A stretch of DNA of 64,000 nucleotides, from positions 6,932,001 through 6,996,000 of the forward strand of contig OU342823.1 in assembly GCA_910591455.2 (NCBI GenBank), in the 5' to 3' direction. The notes beneath the pieces are model-generated. The model searched no databases. It worked only from the letters and a program-made list of their open reading frames with translations, and was not told the DNA's origin. The translations under genes were made by a program, and so were the position numbers. Positions 1 to 10,050 of this stretch are shown one piece after another; within the stretch, counting starts at the first letter, position 1, and each line of letters begins with the position of its first letter. Source of the DNA: Pholis gunnellus. Lineage: Eukaryota > Chordata > Actinopteri > Perciformes > Pholidae.

Positions 1-587
1 TAGAATACCTCGTATCACCGGGCAGATGTGAGTGAAAGCTGAACAGCCAGGCCTCAGGAGTGTGAGCCTTCAAACTGGACTTCTAGCTCTCGTTTCCTTG
101 AGTCCTTCAGCAACACGCTCACATCTACTAGACCCTCGAGGTTCTGCCTGAAAGCCCACTGAGGCGTCGCTTTTGTGTACGCACAAAAGAAAATCAATTT
201 GTGTCAGTGGCTGTTTTTTTGTTTTTTTTTGACAAGCATCCTGGGAGCATGTTGATAAGGAGCGCTGTTTAAGGTCCTAAAGTTTCTTACATCGTTAAAT
301 AGAGGTGGTCCTGTCTTAAAAGGCTGCCAGCTTTACGACTGTTTTTACTGTATTAGTTTATGTTTCAGAGGTTTATCTCCCTTCTGGCCAAACGAGAATG
401 CTGAAAAAAAAGAGTAATATTTGCACAAAGAATAAGCCGCTTTAATACGAGTCCTTGCATTGGCTGTATAGAATCCCTCCAAATACAAAGCCCCACCTGT
501 TGGGTCTGTTGTCAGCGTGCGTCTCAGAGCGACTGAACCCCACCGTCCATGTTTTTGACCGGTGCGTCTTCACCTCCCTGTCCACAG
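1..587 (+). other. epc1: epc1 intron (3' part of an intron whose 5' exon is outside the window)
   Basis: This stretch precedes the first visible epc1 exon and ends in a good 3' splice site: a pyrimidine-rich run (cacctccctgtccacag) with AG at 586-587. It has no convincing coding exon. The only simple repeat is a T-rich run at about 214-230. Translated frames across 455-587 are intron read-through into the exon. Confidence 0.75.
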
Positions 588-709
588 TGGTCACAGCAGA
601 GCAGTACCAGCAGCACCAGGAGCAGCTGGCCGTCATGCAGAAACAGCAGCAGGAGCAGAGCCAACAGCAGCTACAAGCCAACAACCCTGCAGCCACTACC
701 AACACACAG
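588..709 (+). CDS. epc1: epc1 exon (Gln-rich segment)
   Basis: The exon is 122 bp. The first two bases complete a Val codon begun in the previous exon, then 40 codons run to CAG and the donor gtcagt at 710. It encodes the EQYQQHQEQLAVMQKQQQEQ segment and an Ala/Asn/Thr tail. Pattern and position match the glutamine-rich linker of EPC1 proteins. Confidence 0.92.
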
Positions 710-2404
710 GTCAGTAGTACGAGGGGTCAGCTGTTTGCATCGTGTTGTGGACTCCTCGCACGTGCTTTAATGAGCCAGAGTTCTCCCAATATGGAAGTCA
801 TTTACAGTTCACCCTTAGGAAATGGGACACATCCTCATTCCCACGAGCGGTATTAATCCACCGGCTCATTTCCTGTCTGGCAGCAGAAGTGCTGACTCGG
901 TGGTTTCAGCAGTTCTCATACAGGTCAGGTCTTTTGGCACGGGGGCCCTCATGCTTTCTCCCTGGTGTCCGTCTCTAGGCACTCACGTCCAAGACGTTGG
1001 ACCAGGCCAGCGCCCAGTTCGCTGCGTCGGCCCTCGTCACCACCGACCAGCTGCTGGCCTTCAAGTCCAAAGAGGAGCTGGTGCTGGCAGGTGGAGTCAA
1101 CGGGGTCCTGGCGGGTGCAGGTGAGTGTCGCTCATTTTAGTAATCACACCAAACGAGTGTTTGCTTTTGTCGTGGTGCTCAGTGGAGAAGGAAGATCTTC
1201 AGTCTATCTGTACTCAGAGAAAGTGCTCACATGAAACATATTTTTTATTCTGTAGTCTCTAAAAATCCTTTAAATTAAACGATCCCAGAAGGAAGACTCC
1301 GTCTTTATGTGTGTGTGCTGTGGAACCAGTGTCGATAGACACATCAAATGTTGAAGTGTAGCCAAAGAAAAAGGTTCATATGAACGTTCAGCTTCCTGTG
1401 GTTTTATGTTTTTCATCTTCTCTCCGTCCACCAGGTGTTTTCAAAGGCTTGCATCTCTCCAGCAGCACCGCGGCCCTCCACCAGACCAACCAGTCGACGC
1501 ACACCACCACCACCACCACCTCCTCCACGGCTCCCGCTTTCCTCCAGCCCTCCTCCAACTCGGCCACCCCTTCGCCCGCTAACGCCGTCCCCACCTCCCT
1601 CACCTCCACCCCCAGCGCCCACGCAGCAGCGCTGGGGATCCTGGGATGCAGCGCCGCCACCACCACCACTCAGGTCCTCATCGGGAACAACATCTGTCTG
1701 AGCGTGCCGTCGGCCGCCAGCCTGGCCGGACGACACATTCCCCGGACCCTCGGCAACGTGCCACCTTCTGCCTTAAAGCTGTCGGCCACCACCAACCTGC
1801 AGATACCCAAAGTCTCTGGAGCATCGTCCATGGACATGGGCTCACGGTGAGGAAATGAGATGTTTGTTTTGAGCTGTTAATAGTTTACACTGGAAACCAA
1901 GGCTGCACAGACTTAAAGCCTCCGTAGAGAAATGGGCGATCAGACGATGGTTCCTTATGGCATCGTCTCAAACAACGCAGAAAACACACATTATTAAAGA
2001 AATATGCAGACGAAGATAACTTTGTCAGTTAATCTTGTTGACTATCAGATTACCTTTTTGTGTAATGTTTGTTTTCTGGTGGATGAGCAACAGTTAAGCC
2101 TTTGCATTGACACACAATCCGTGGTTTAGGTATTCAGTTTAGGATCTAAATGTTGCCATCGCAGTGTCTGCCAGAGAAAACTGAGAATCCACATAAATCA
2201 GCCTGAAAGAAGCGCTCACAACATGTTCCGTCAGTAGCGATCTGTTGGCTGAGATCTAGGACAGTTAAAAGAGACAAAAAAAATGCTAAAGGACATCCGC
2301 TTTAATCCCGGCGCTCCTCTCTCCTCCACAGGGATAATCACGACGAAGACAAGCCAGCACTGAACAGTATAGCGGACAACACAGTGGCCATGGAGGTGAC
2401 GTAG
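588..2404 (+). CDS. epc1: Enhancer of polycomb homolog 1, last four coding exons (partial, C-terminal end)
   Basis: EPC1 is a scaffold subunit of the nuclear NuA4/TIP60 histone H4/H2A acetyltransferase complex. Its N-terminal EPcA region holds the acetyltransferase module and its C-terminal region is a separate conserved Pfam domain. Only the C-terminal ~248 residues lie here, in exons 588-709, 979-1120, 1435-1846 and 2332-2404. All junctions are GT-AG and phases agree (0, 1, 2). Family signatures in order are VVTAEQYQQHQEQLAVMQ followed by a Gln-rich stretch, SKTLDQASAQFAASALVTT, GVNGVL, FKGLHLSS, TTQVLIGNN, RHIPRTL, PSALKL and the terminal IADNTVAMEVT. EPC2 was considered. As I remember it, EPC2 lacks the TTQVLIGNN and RHIPRTL segments and ends in a different pre-terminal sequence, so EPC1 is preferred. 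Which teleost copy (epc1a or epc1b) cannot be told. The Ser/Thr/Pro-rich middle of the third exon is the least conserved part. The start codon and EPcA domain lie upstream of the window. Confidence 0.93.
979..1120 (+). CDS. epc1: epc1 exon (SKTLDQASAQFAASAL block)
   Basis: The exon is 142 bp, between acceptor gtccgtctctag (ending 978) and donor gtgagt (1121). It encodes ALTSKTLDQASAQFAASALV, then TTDQLLAFKSKEELVLAGGV and NGVLAGA, and ends one base into a Gly codon. This is one of the best conserved blocks of the EPC1 C-terminal region. Confidence 0.94.
1435..1846 (+). CDS. epc1: epc1 exon (long Ser/Thr/Pro-rich exon with conserved ends)
   Basis: The exon is 412 bp, between acceptor tctccgtccaccag and donor gtgagg (1847). 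It opens with VFKGLHLSSS, runs through a low-complexity Thr/Ser/Pro/Ala segment including seven codons of an (ACC)n tract, and closes with TTTTQVLIGNNICLSVP, RHIPRTLGNVPPSALKLSAT and a short Ser-rich tail. It is very GC-rich compared with its surroundings, so long frames also appear on the opposite strand (1388-1736). Those are shadows of this exon. Confidence 0.93.
2332..2404 (+). CDS. epc1: epc1 terminal coding exon
   Basis: After the acceptor ctctcctccacag (ending 2331) the exon completes an Arg codon and encodes DNHDEDKPALNSIADNTVAM then EVT, with stop TAG at 2402-2404. The NTVAMEVT end is the near-invariant C-terminus of vertebrate enhancer of polycomb proteins, which fixes frame and strand. 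Confidence 0.96.
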
Positions 2405-2705
2405 TAGCGGTGCGGTGGAGAGTCCCCCTCTCGGTGCTGTGCATCGTAGTATCGGGAATGCAAAAGGGACAGCAGGACTCTTGACGGACGATTCTCATCT
2501 CTCATACTTTTTCAAAGCTTTTTTTTTTTTTTTTTTTGTTAAAAGTAAAAGATTGACATCTGTAAATTATGAATATGGCAAAATTAGTATCTGTACAGTA
2601 TCTACATATTTGTAATATCGCCCTTGTATATATATTACTTGAATACAGAACTGTCCATTTGTGATGTTTTGCACTTGGGAGTCCAACTTTAAAGGAGGAA
2701 AAAAA

Positions 2706-2711
2706 AATAAA
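2706..2711 (+). promoter_or_regulatory. epc1: polyadenylation signal AATAAA, proximal
   Basis: An exact AATAAA lies within an A-rich run about 300 bp after the epc1 stop codon. A T/GT-rich stretch (ggtaagccaagtgacttgtg) follows about 5-30 bp downstream, weakly resembling a downstream element. Because the hexamer sits inside an A-run, it could be coincidental. Confidence 0.45.
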
Positions 2712-2971
2712 AAAGGTAAGCCAAGTGACTTGTGGCGCGTGTGAGAGATGTGTGAGTTGTATAGAGAAGAGTTTTATCACATCATGTGCATGGTGCGGAG
2801 CCTGCTGTTTTTATCTATTTATTGTGCTGTGTTTACAGTTCCTTTTTGTTTCTGCTTTGTTTTTGTTTTTTTATTTGTACACTGTACCTTCGTTGGTTCC
2901 TGTGCTGTAGTAAATGTTAGGTAGCTACGGACTCCTGGGTATTTTTGTATAGTGTGAACACAAAGCAGGTC

Positions 2972-2973
<2 letters not shown>

Positions 2974-3007
<34 letters not shown>
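2974..3007. repeat. (CA)n microsatellite
   Basis: About 17 uninterrupted CA units lie inside the inferred epc1 3' UTR. Confidence 0.95.
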
Positions 3008-3008
<1 letters not shown>

Positions 3009-3914
3009 TTATTTTGGGTCCCTGTGCTTCTCTCTCTGTGGATCATGTGAAAATCGATGGCGACATACATGCAGACCGGGGGGGTGGGGGAGGCCAGGAG
3101 GAGGAGGGAGAAGAGGAGGCGGTGCTCCCCTCTTCCTGGGAGCTTCCATTAACATTGTCCAAAACACAAGTAACAACACGGGGGTGAAGTCTCTTCCCAG
3201 AAGCCTCTGCTGCTTCTGATTAAAGCACTATTTTTCTTTTGTTGTTCATGATTTTGATAAATATTAATGCTGCTTTTGTATCGTTTGTTTTTAAAGGGGT
3301 TGTTCTTCATTTTTTTTCATGCAAGCGGAGTCCCCTAAATATCCGTTTTATCCCACAAACATTTTTGTAAAACAAAAATTCAGTTATTTTTGTATTTTTC
3401 TTTTCTTGTTCTTGTGGTAAACTTGATTGTAAGCTTTTCGTTAATTGAAAGACTTCATTCTTTTGTTGGTTTTGTTACTTGTTCATGCATAGGTGACGAG
3501 GGAGGTGAATGGGCAGTAATCGCTGTACGTGTTTCATCATTCCAGTTTTTATTAACAAAAAAATGCTAATGAGGGGGCGGAGGGGTGGCAGTAAAGAAAA
3601 CAAAGTCGCTTATCTCCCCTCTCTTCCCCCTTCGTCTTTACTTTCTTTTTTTCTTTGAAAAAAAATAATCTCCAGACGGCTGCAAGGCCAAAAACCACAA
3701 GTATTGGGTGCCTTCCTTTGGGGAATTCTATGTACTCTCTTCTGTGAAGAGTTAGGCACAAAGGCAGCATTACTTAGTAGTGCTTCTCGTCTTTGTCACA
3801 ATCTGAATGCCCAGTCCAATGGCAGGATATATCCTTGAGGTTTACTTGTCCCACCTGGAGGCTGAAAAGACTAAAAAACAAAAAAATGTGACGGAACTCT
3901 CACTAAAATAAGAC

Positions 3915-3920
3915 AATAAA
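3915..3920 (+). promoter_or_regulatory. epc1: polyadenylation signal AATAAA, distal
   Basis: An exact AATAAA about 1.5 kb after the epc1 stop is followed within 40 bp by a GT-rich stretch (gagtctgtgtc, then gcatgtgtgtttgtgtgtc). This hexamer plus U/GU-rich arrangement is the usual form of a vertebrate cleavage site, so it is the better candidate for the main 3' end. Confidence 0.55.
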
Positions 3921-3940
3921 GCCCAGGGCATTAAATGTGA

Positions 3941-4561
3941 ATCATTTGGAGTCTGTGTCATTTATATGCATGTGTGTTTGTGTGTCTAAACTACTGTACC
4001 CATCTGAGGTTTCTCTCTTCACCTCCTTGCTGAGTTACACCAAACATAAATGCAGCACTTTTGAGTTAAATGGAAGATCGCAGACTTTTTCTACACACAC
4101 AAAAGGCTTATTTCTCATGTTTAGTTCACACATTTGTTAAAATCTGTTAGTGAGCGAGCACTAATGCTGACTTATCAGCACAGGTGTGCCTTAGGCTGAC
4201 CACAATAGTAAAATAAATCACAAAACACTGGCAGGAATGTCCTCTCAATGAGGACTTAATATTCCGCCTTTATATTAAAATCGCCAGTTGTCTCGCTGCT
4301 GACTGATTTCTCTTACGCTGCCAGAGCTCCAGCGAAGCTAAATTGGAAAACTTGGAGTAATCTGGCCTCTAATGGAAAAGTCTTAACAGCTGAGTTGCGA
4401 CAGGGAATTAGTGTGTGTGTGTTGTTTTGTTCTTCCTGAGACACTGATGCTGTCACCTCCAAAGGTCACTAATTACAGCATCTTATTCAGTTTCTTTCTA
4501 TCCTTTTGGAAACAGAAGAATAACAATAGTTTTTCTGGGGGATTATGTGCCGAACTATATA
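3941..4561. other. intergenic stretch, no feature recognised
   Basis: No exon with conserved protein similarity or convincing splice sites was seen. There are short GT-rich runs near 3970 and 4410. Confidence 0.5.
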
Positions 4562-4735
4562 GCCAGCTAGTGGTTTCTCACGGTCTAGTCTTTATGCTAA
4601 GCTAAGCTAACCCGACTGCTGGTTCCAGCTTTATATTTACAGGACAGATGTGAGAGCGGTATCTCCTCATAGATGAGAAGCTTAGCATAAAGACTGGCCT
4701 GGGAGAAACTAGCTGATAATGGCTGGCTAGTCTGG
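4562..4735. repeat. dispersed element with terminal inverted arms (MITE-like)
   Basis: AGTCTTTATGCTAAGCT at 4587-4603 is exactly complementary to 4679-4695, and imperfect pairing continues outwards (TTTCTC at 4574-4579 against GAGAAA at 4702-4707, and a GCCAGCTA-like outer arm). The GCTAAGCTAAGCTAAC motif and the neighbouring 'ggttccagctttatatttacagg' type sequence are, from memory, part of a dispersed repeat common in teleosts. A partial copy of the right arm recurs at 6721-6742, and related sequence appears near 16,490-16,640. It has no coding capacity. The family name cannot be given without a repeat library. Confidence 0.6.
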
Positions 4736-4754
4736 CACATAAACCCATAAATAT

Positions 4755-4760
<6 letters not shown>

Positions 4761-4794
<34 letters not shown>
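4761..4794. repeat. (AT)n microsatellite
   Basis: About 16 AT units are flanked by short CA runs on both sides. Confidence 0.95.
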
Positions 4795-4801
<7 letters not shown>

Positions 4802-4919
4802 GTATATTGGTGCTTTGAGCACCACAATGGTGTCTAGTTTCATTATATTGGAGAGAGGTCAGACATCTCTTCAGCCGATATCAGCACAACTATAAGCAAC
4901 TCGCACTAAAACAATCCAG

Positions 4920-5162
4920 ATTGATAAATAGCACCCAGGCCTCCACATTTCAAATATGGTCACTTCACAAAAAAAGCGAAAACATGGCGACGGCCGTAAT
5001 CCAAGATGGCGGCGTCTGTAATCGCCGAACTCAAGGCTTCAAAACGTCATTCCACAATCCAATGGGTGACGTCACGATGGCTACGTCCACTTCTTATAAA
5101 CAGTCTGTGATAACACTACAGGTAAGAGTACTTATGATTTTGGGCTGAACTGTCCCTTTAAA
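4920..5162. repeat. dispersed repeat carrying YY1-like and CRE-like motifs
   Basis: The block ends in 'tgaactgtccctttaaa', and its core 'aatgggtgacgtcacgatgg...ctacgtccacttcttata' matches, from memory, a sequence found in many copies in percomorph genomes. It contains CAAGATGGCGGC at 5002-5013 (YY1-type) and a perfect TGACGTCA at 5067-5074 (CRE-type). Boundaries are approximate and no coding potential is seen. Confidence 0.5.
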
Positions 5163-6659
5163 AGAAATGGATCAAATGTGTTAATTATGGGCCTTTGGAG
5201 GCGCAGTCGTCCTGTGAGGAGGAGCTGTACCTCTCAGGAAGACTAAAACAACACGGACAACTCAGCTGTATAGATCTCACTTTTCCAACAAAAGCCAAAT
5301 TACTCCCAAATTTTCCAATTCAGGCCCGCTGGAGCACTGCCACCACAGATTATTCCCGTTGGAAAAAAAAAATCAGTCAGCAGCAGGACAACTGGCCCAC
5401 CTCGTGCTTTCTCATTACTACAGTCATCGATTCTTTCTGTGCAAACCTGAAATAAAGTTGTTTTTCTCATCAATTTTTCTGGGTGTTAACCGTGTCTTTG
5501 TGGGGGGAATAAATCACCGATGTCCTCTGGGGGAAGATATAGCTGTAGCACAGCTGTATATTTCTCATAAATTCAATACACATTTTTCTCCCTGATATGT
5601 TTCTTGTGCGCCTGCAAACAGAGTCTGCAGCTTCTTTCTCTTTTGTCTGTAAAGGGAGCTAAAGCATGTGCGGGGGTTTTCTCTCACTGTTGAGTAACTC
5701 TATCTTCTCAGGCCACATTCTCACCAGGAAAGTTAATTTGAACTTGCATGTTTACTCCCCCCCCCCCCCAAAAAAAAAAAAGTCTCATGGCTTTTGCCAA
5801 CAGATTCCTCTGCATCCATGTCAGGCGTGGCAGGGCCAAAAACACCGTGCAGCTGTTGGCCACCACTGGGTCAGATGTCGCGATCGGGGCGGCGATTGGA
5901 CAGCCAGAGGGCCGGGCGTGTTAACACGGCGCTCACACTTCTGTGGCAGACGACAGGTGTGATGCCGGTGGTGACTGACGCCCTGGTTCTCCGAAAGGGG
6001 ACTCCGCTTTCCAAGCAAAGAGCAGGACATGACATGCACGCTGAATTAAATACAAGTCAGTCAACACAGTATACATTCACCTGAGTCAAATGAAAGATAA
6101 TATATTGTGTAAAACTATACTTAAAATCCAAATTGATTGTAAAAGTGTCACACATTTGGAACATGATGAATCTAACATTAAATGTTTGTAACTTATTGAT
6201 TGTACGTGGTGAATTAAAATAACAAACGTTACCACTGATTTCATTGGTTTGTTTGCGTGAATTTAAAGAATGTATCAAGACTCTCGAACATTTAAACACT
6301 AAGAAAAGTGATAAAACTGTTTGACGATTGACAATCCTGGAAGAAGTGCAGCGGCGGTGGGTTTTGGCCCTAACTTCTCTCTGCTGACTTTGAAGCGCTC
6401 AGACCCTCCGCAAAAGGAAATGAGTCACGCCGGCCGCGGACAGTGAGGTGAGAAGCAGTGGCAGCGAAGTAAGAGAGCTTTATATTCTCTGTAACAGCAG
6501 TTCAGAGAAACTGGAGGCTGAAGAGCAGCTCGTAACCACAAGTGAACAAGGTTTCATCCTGAATGCTGTGATGTGACAGATCCAGTAGTGTGTCTTTACT
6601 GTCTGAAATCATATTAAATGTCTAAACGGTAAAGACATCGTATACGACGTTTTGGTAAA
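5163..6659. other. non-coding stretch with a C/A homopolymer junction
   Basis: No gene is recognised. At about 5757-5781 a run of 13 C is followed by 12 A. The short frames at 5666-6084 cross or flank this run and show no domain or splice support. Confidence 0.5.
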
Positions 6660-6780
6660 TGTGATTATTGGCCAAATATTAGCTGAGAGGATTGATACCT
6701 TTCAAATTTGTCCGTTACGATTAGCTTAGCTTAGCATAAAGAATGGAAAAAGGGGGACATCTGCCTTCCAGCACCTCTAA
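6660..6780. repeat. partial copy of the 4.6-kb dispersed repeat family
   Basis: The segment contains 'gattgatacctttc' and then TTAGCTTAGCTTAGCATAAA at 6721-6740, matching the right arm of the inverted element at 4679-4695 for 13-14 bp with similar context. It is incomplete and non-coding. Confidence 0.45.
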
Positions 6781-7193
6781 AGCTCATACATTAAAACAGT
6801 AAATCTTGTTTATTTAACAATATACAAAAATCAAAATCATTCATTCCACTGAAAACTAATTAAACAGCTCATACACCTGACAAGTTGTCCTGATTCCTCT
6901 GACTCATTAATTAGTTTTTAGTGGAAATGCGCATGAATTGGCATCATTATAACATTAATCTGCCATATTTAGTTTCACAAAGCAAAGAAGATAACTCCCC
7001 CGGTGGTCCCAAGTTCACTGTTTGTCATAATCGATTGACTAGTTGCACATTTTCATAAGACTATCCAACTATAAATATCCAACATCAACAAATATGGATC
7101 GACCATTATTACTTAATGTTTTTGGCCCGGTCTTTGTTGAAGGCCATGAAATATAGTTTGAGAACTTTAAACCTTCATTATTGGATTTGTTTG
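6781..7193. other. A/T-rich intergenic stretch, nothing recognised
   Basis: No open frame of note, simple repeat or splice pair was seen. Confidence 0.5.
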
Positions 7194-7209
7194 GCCACCA
7201 GGGGGCAGC
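7194..7209 (+). promoter_or_regulatory. CTCF-like motif (CCACCAGGGGGCAGC)
   Basis: The sequence GGCCACCAGGGGGCAG fits the vertebrate CTCF core consensus CCASYAGRGGGCR essentially perfectly. It may lie in a dispersed repeat, because this type of motif recurs in fish repeats. Occupancy cannot be judged from sequence. Confidence 0.45.
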
Positions 7210-7832
7210 ACAACAAGCTGTCAACACCACGCCGACATATTATCACCTTATAAAGTTAACACGGCCAACGTTAGGCGAACAGCTATTTACACATCCCGCA
7301 GATGTGGAGCAACATTAGCATTATTTTGGAGTCGTCTTTCTTGGTCACCTGATGAATACGAGTCCAATAATTCTCTTTTTCTGTCTCCACCAACTCATGA
7401 AGGAAATCTCTGGAAATTTAGCAGCTAAGTTATACATGTTCTTACCGGCTAGAGGTAAACTGTGTCTGTTGTCTGGTGCAGGGTACATGTTTGTCTACCA
7501 GCGACCCCTTTCACATTACAAATAGTCATTTGATCCGTTGATAATACAAAAATATGGATTTTAGCAGCATAATAGTAGTCTGCCATGTGTAATGATAGTC
7601 ACCTGAGTCTCGATGGGAACAGTGTACCGTACACGATGTGCAGAAGGTGGGAGGTGTGTGGAGGCTAATGAGCACAGCAACGTTTTATTATTCCTAGCAG
7701 GTTCGGCTGCATGTTTATCTGCATGCTGTCCTCATTCTAGAACTACTGAACATGTTTAAATGTCAGATAACTATCCCCCTTTGTTACGTTGTGTAATTGA
7801 TGTGTACAGCAACAGTAACTCTTGGATCCCGG

Positions 7833-7990
7833 GGTGTCACATGACCTGGACTTCCGACTTTGGCCTCGTGCCAAATCGGCGCACAGCCCAGCACTGTTGG
7901 GACTCGTTGTTAATCGTTTTGTTGAATTAAAGAAGCAATTCCATTTTAGGGGAAATACGCTTCTTTACAATCTCACCCAGAGAGGAACAT
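7833..7990. repeat. 212-bp tandem duplication, copy 1
   Basis: The copy runs from GTGTCACATGAC through ACTTTGGCC and GGGACTCGTT to CTTTACAATCTCACCCAGA. The same landmarks recur in the same order about 212 bp downstream. It is non-coding. Confidence 0.65.
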
Positions 7991-8045
7991 TTAATTTTCA
8001 TTGCCCAGAATTTTATAATGGATGTGTTCAGTCTGTGTATGAGGG

Positions 8046-8200
8046 TGTCACGTGACGCGCAGTTCCAACTTTGGCCACTAAGAGAAAACTGGAGCGCCAC
8101 CAAAATCTGTCCGAACTGTTTAGATATCATCCCAGATATCGTCTCTGTGGGACTTGTTCAAAGGAAAAAAATGTTCTTTACCATCTCACTCAGACAGACA
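8046..8200. repeat. 212-bp tandem duplication, copy 2
   Basis: The landmarks GTGTCACGTGAC, AACTTTGGCC, GGGACTTGTT and CTTTACCATCTCACTCAGA correspond one by one to copy 1 at a constant offset of 212-213 bp. Divergence is considerable, so the event is old. A CACGTGAC E-box arises in this copy only. Confidence 0.65.
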
Positions 8201-9990
8201 CACATGAGGATTTTTCTGATGACTTGAGTTGCTGCTTAGAAAAGAAGAAATACTGCACAAACACTGCGAAAACCACAGCGCCTTTTTAAAAGGCAGACAT
8301 AGATTTAACAGCATGTGCATGTGACAAATTACGAGGTGTTGAGAAGTTTATTTTTCTTCTTTCGTTGAAGCATTTTCCTTTTTTTGAAATGTTTCCCTCT
8401 GGTCCCAGTCTTTGTGCTGAACTCCCCAAACCAATTTATACACAGCGAGCACAACGATTAAATCAATATCGATCCCACTCTTGACATTTTCCTCTAAATC
8501 TCCAATTCTTCTTCTCGTTTTTTCGGCTGCAGCTAAATGTTCTCTGAGTTTGCACTTTCCGAGACCATGTTGAAATACGAGGGCTGTTTCTTGGATGCTC
8601 TGAGGAATACAGGCCCCGATAAGCCGGGGTGTGTGTGTGTGTTTAAACAGAACTAGGATTTAAGAGACTCGTCACAGTGCTCGGCTTGAATCAGAGACAG
8701 GAACCCACGCATGCAAACTCAGGCACAAGCTACATGCCTCCACACCCCTGCGCTGCTATCTCTGTTGCATGCCAGTGGCACAAAGGTCCACAGTCACTGC
8801 ACCATAAATAAAGTCTTGTCTGAATCGGTTCCCGTATCAAAACGCGGAGGCGGTATGCTAATAATATCCCTCAGACAGACTTCCTGCTCCGATGTTTGGC
8901 TCGGGCTCATGTGTTTCATCTGTGCCAGAAAGGAGCTGCCACTTTGATGACACATTAGAATATTCTGACGCGAGAACAGAGGAGCCCATCTCCACTCCGA
9001 GTGCGGCCACTTGTATAAGGCGAATGCATTGTCGAAGGGCGACTCTGAGGAATCTTAATGAGAGGCGGGTTCTTTATTCTGTTCCATGATACATCCAGGG
9101 GACTTAGCTTTCTCTGAAGGTTGCCTGTCCGCCTTGTTCTTCGTCTGATAATCATGTGAGACGTTATTGATCAGGTCGGAGATGTGGATCTGAAGACGGA
9201 GGGGGGTGACAGAAGTGGCTTTGAATGAGTCTTTTTCATTATACTGATCTTTGTTCTTCCGTTGTGACACCAAGCAAATGTTCCACCCAGTTGAACGGCG
9301 ATGCAGCAAGGACGCCAAACAAGCAAGAAAGTCGTTACGCTGCACGTGTTATATCACATCCTTAAAGTGACGTAGTTGACTCGTACGAGGCTAAACTAAA
9401 GTCATCATCATGACTTAAAGTCGAGTCTTTCTTCACAGTGCCAGCAGTGCCAACAAGACCAACTGCTTTAAATGCATCAAACTTTCAAGACGTAAATGGT
9501 GTGCAACCAGAGAAACAACATTTGCAACAACTCTCACTGAAGGACTCAGAATGAAGATCATTTAAAATGGTCCTAAGCAGTAAGAAGCAGCATGGAGGCC
9601 AGTGAGAACGTTACGGTGTTGAATTGTTGTTGATTTGATGGAGAGCTGAGAGACTTGATGTTCTTTCACATTGCTTGGTACAGGCTATTTACTGCTGTCA
9701 CTGACTTAAATGGATGTTTATGGATGGGATGTTTCTAAATAGCTTCTTTAGGGGAGAGGGATTTGATTTAATTGGTTAATAATCTGCTGCAATGGAGAGT
9801 GATGTGCACACAAATGATTGTCCACAACTCAAACCTTATCAATTCAGCAGTGAGCACTTGGTTGGAGATGTATGCATCACATCTCCTATCGTACAATCAC
9901 AGAGCTCCTTCAGCTGAACACACATGCAGCTTTTTCTGTTTATATATATGAGCACATTGATACAGTCACATCACACTGATATCAACACGT
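8201..9990. other. intergenic stretch, nothing recognised
   Basis: There are scattered short frames (8711-8947, 9055-9345) without domains, splice sites or codon bias. A short GT run lies near 8630. Confidence 0.5.
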
Positions 9991-9994
9991 CAAA

Positions 9995-10050
9995 CTCCTT
10001 GTAAGTGCAAACATACTCGGAATTAAACTGTTTCTGACTCTGATTCTGAT
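9995..10050 (+). mobile_element. retroposon-like 3' tail, copy 1
   Basis: The segment CTCCTTGTAAGTGCAAAC, then CTCGGAATTAAACTG and CTGATTCTGATAT, aligns closely with 45,110-45,170. This kind of tail (CTTGTATGTG...GGCAATAAAGCTGATTCTGATTC, from memory) ends a retroposon family in fish. The upstream body is too decayed to delimit. Confidence 0.5.

Larger units (their letters stand above)
2405..3940 (+). other. epc1: epc1 3' untranslated region (inferred)
   Basis: The region after the stop codon is A/T-rich with long T runs (2520-2537, about 2870) and a (CA)n tract at 2974-3007. Candidate polyadenylation signals AATAAA sit at 2706-2711 and 3915-3920. The far end is set at the second signal, which is an inference; a short UTR ending near 2,730 and a long one near 3,940 are both possible. 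Small open frames inside it (for example 2725-2910 and 2945-3187) have no supporting features. Confidence 0.65.

Noticed and set aside
1388..1736. Minus-strand Gly/Glu/Val-rich open frames
   Set aside because: Shadows of the GC-rich epc1 exon with (ACC)n and CTC repeats.
588..2404. Assignment to EPC2 instead of EPC1
   Set aside because: The TTQVLIGNN, RHIPRTL and SIADNTVAMEVT segments fit EPC1 as I know it; EPC2 has a different sequence before the shared AMEVT end.
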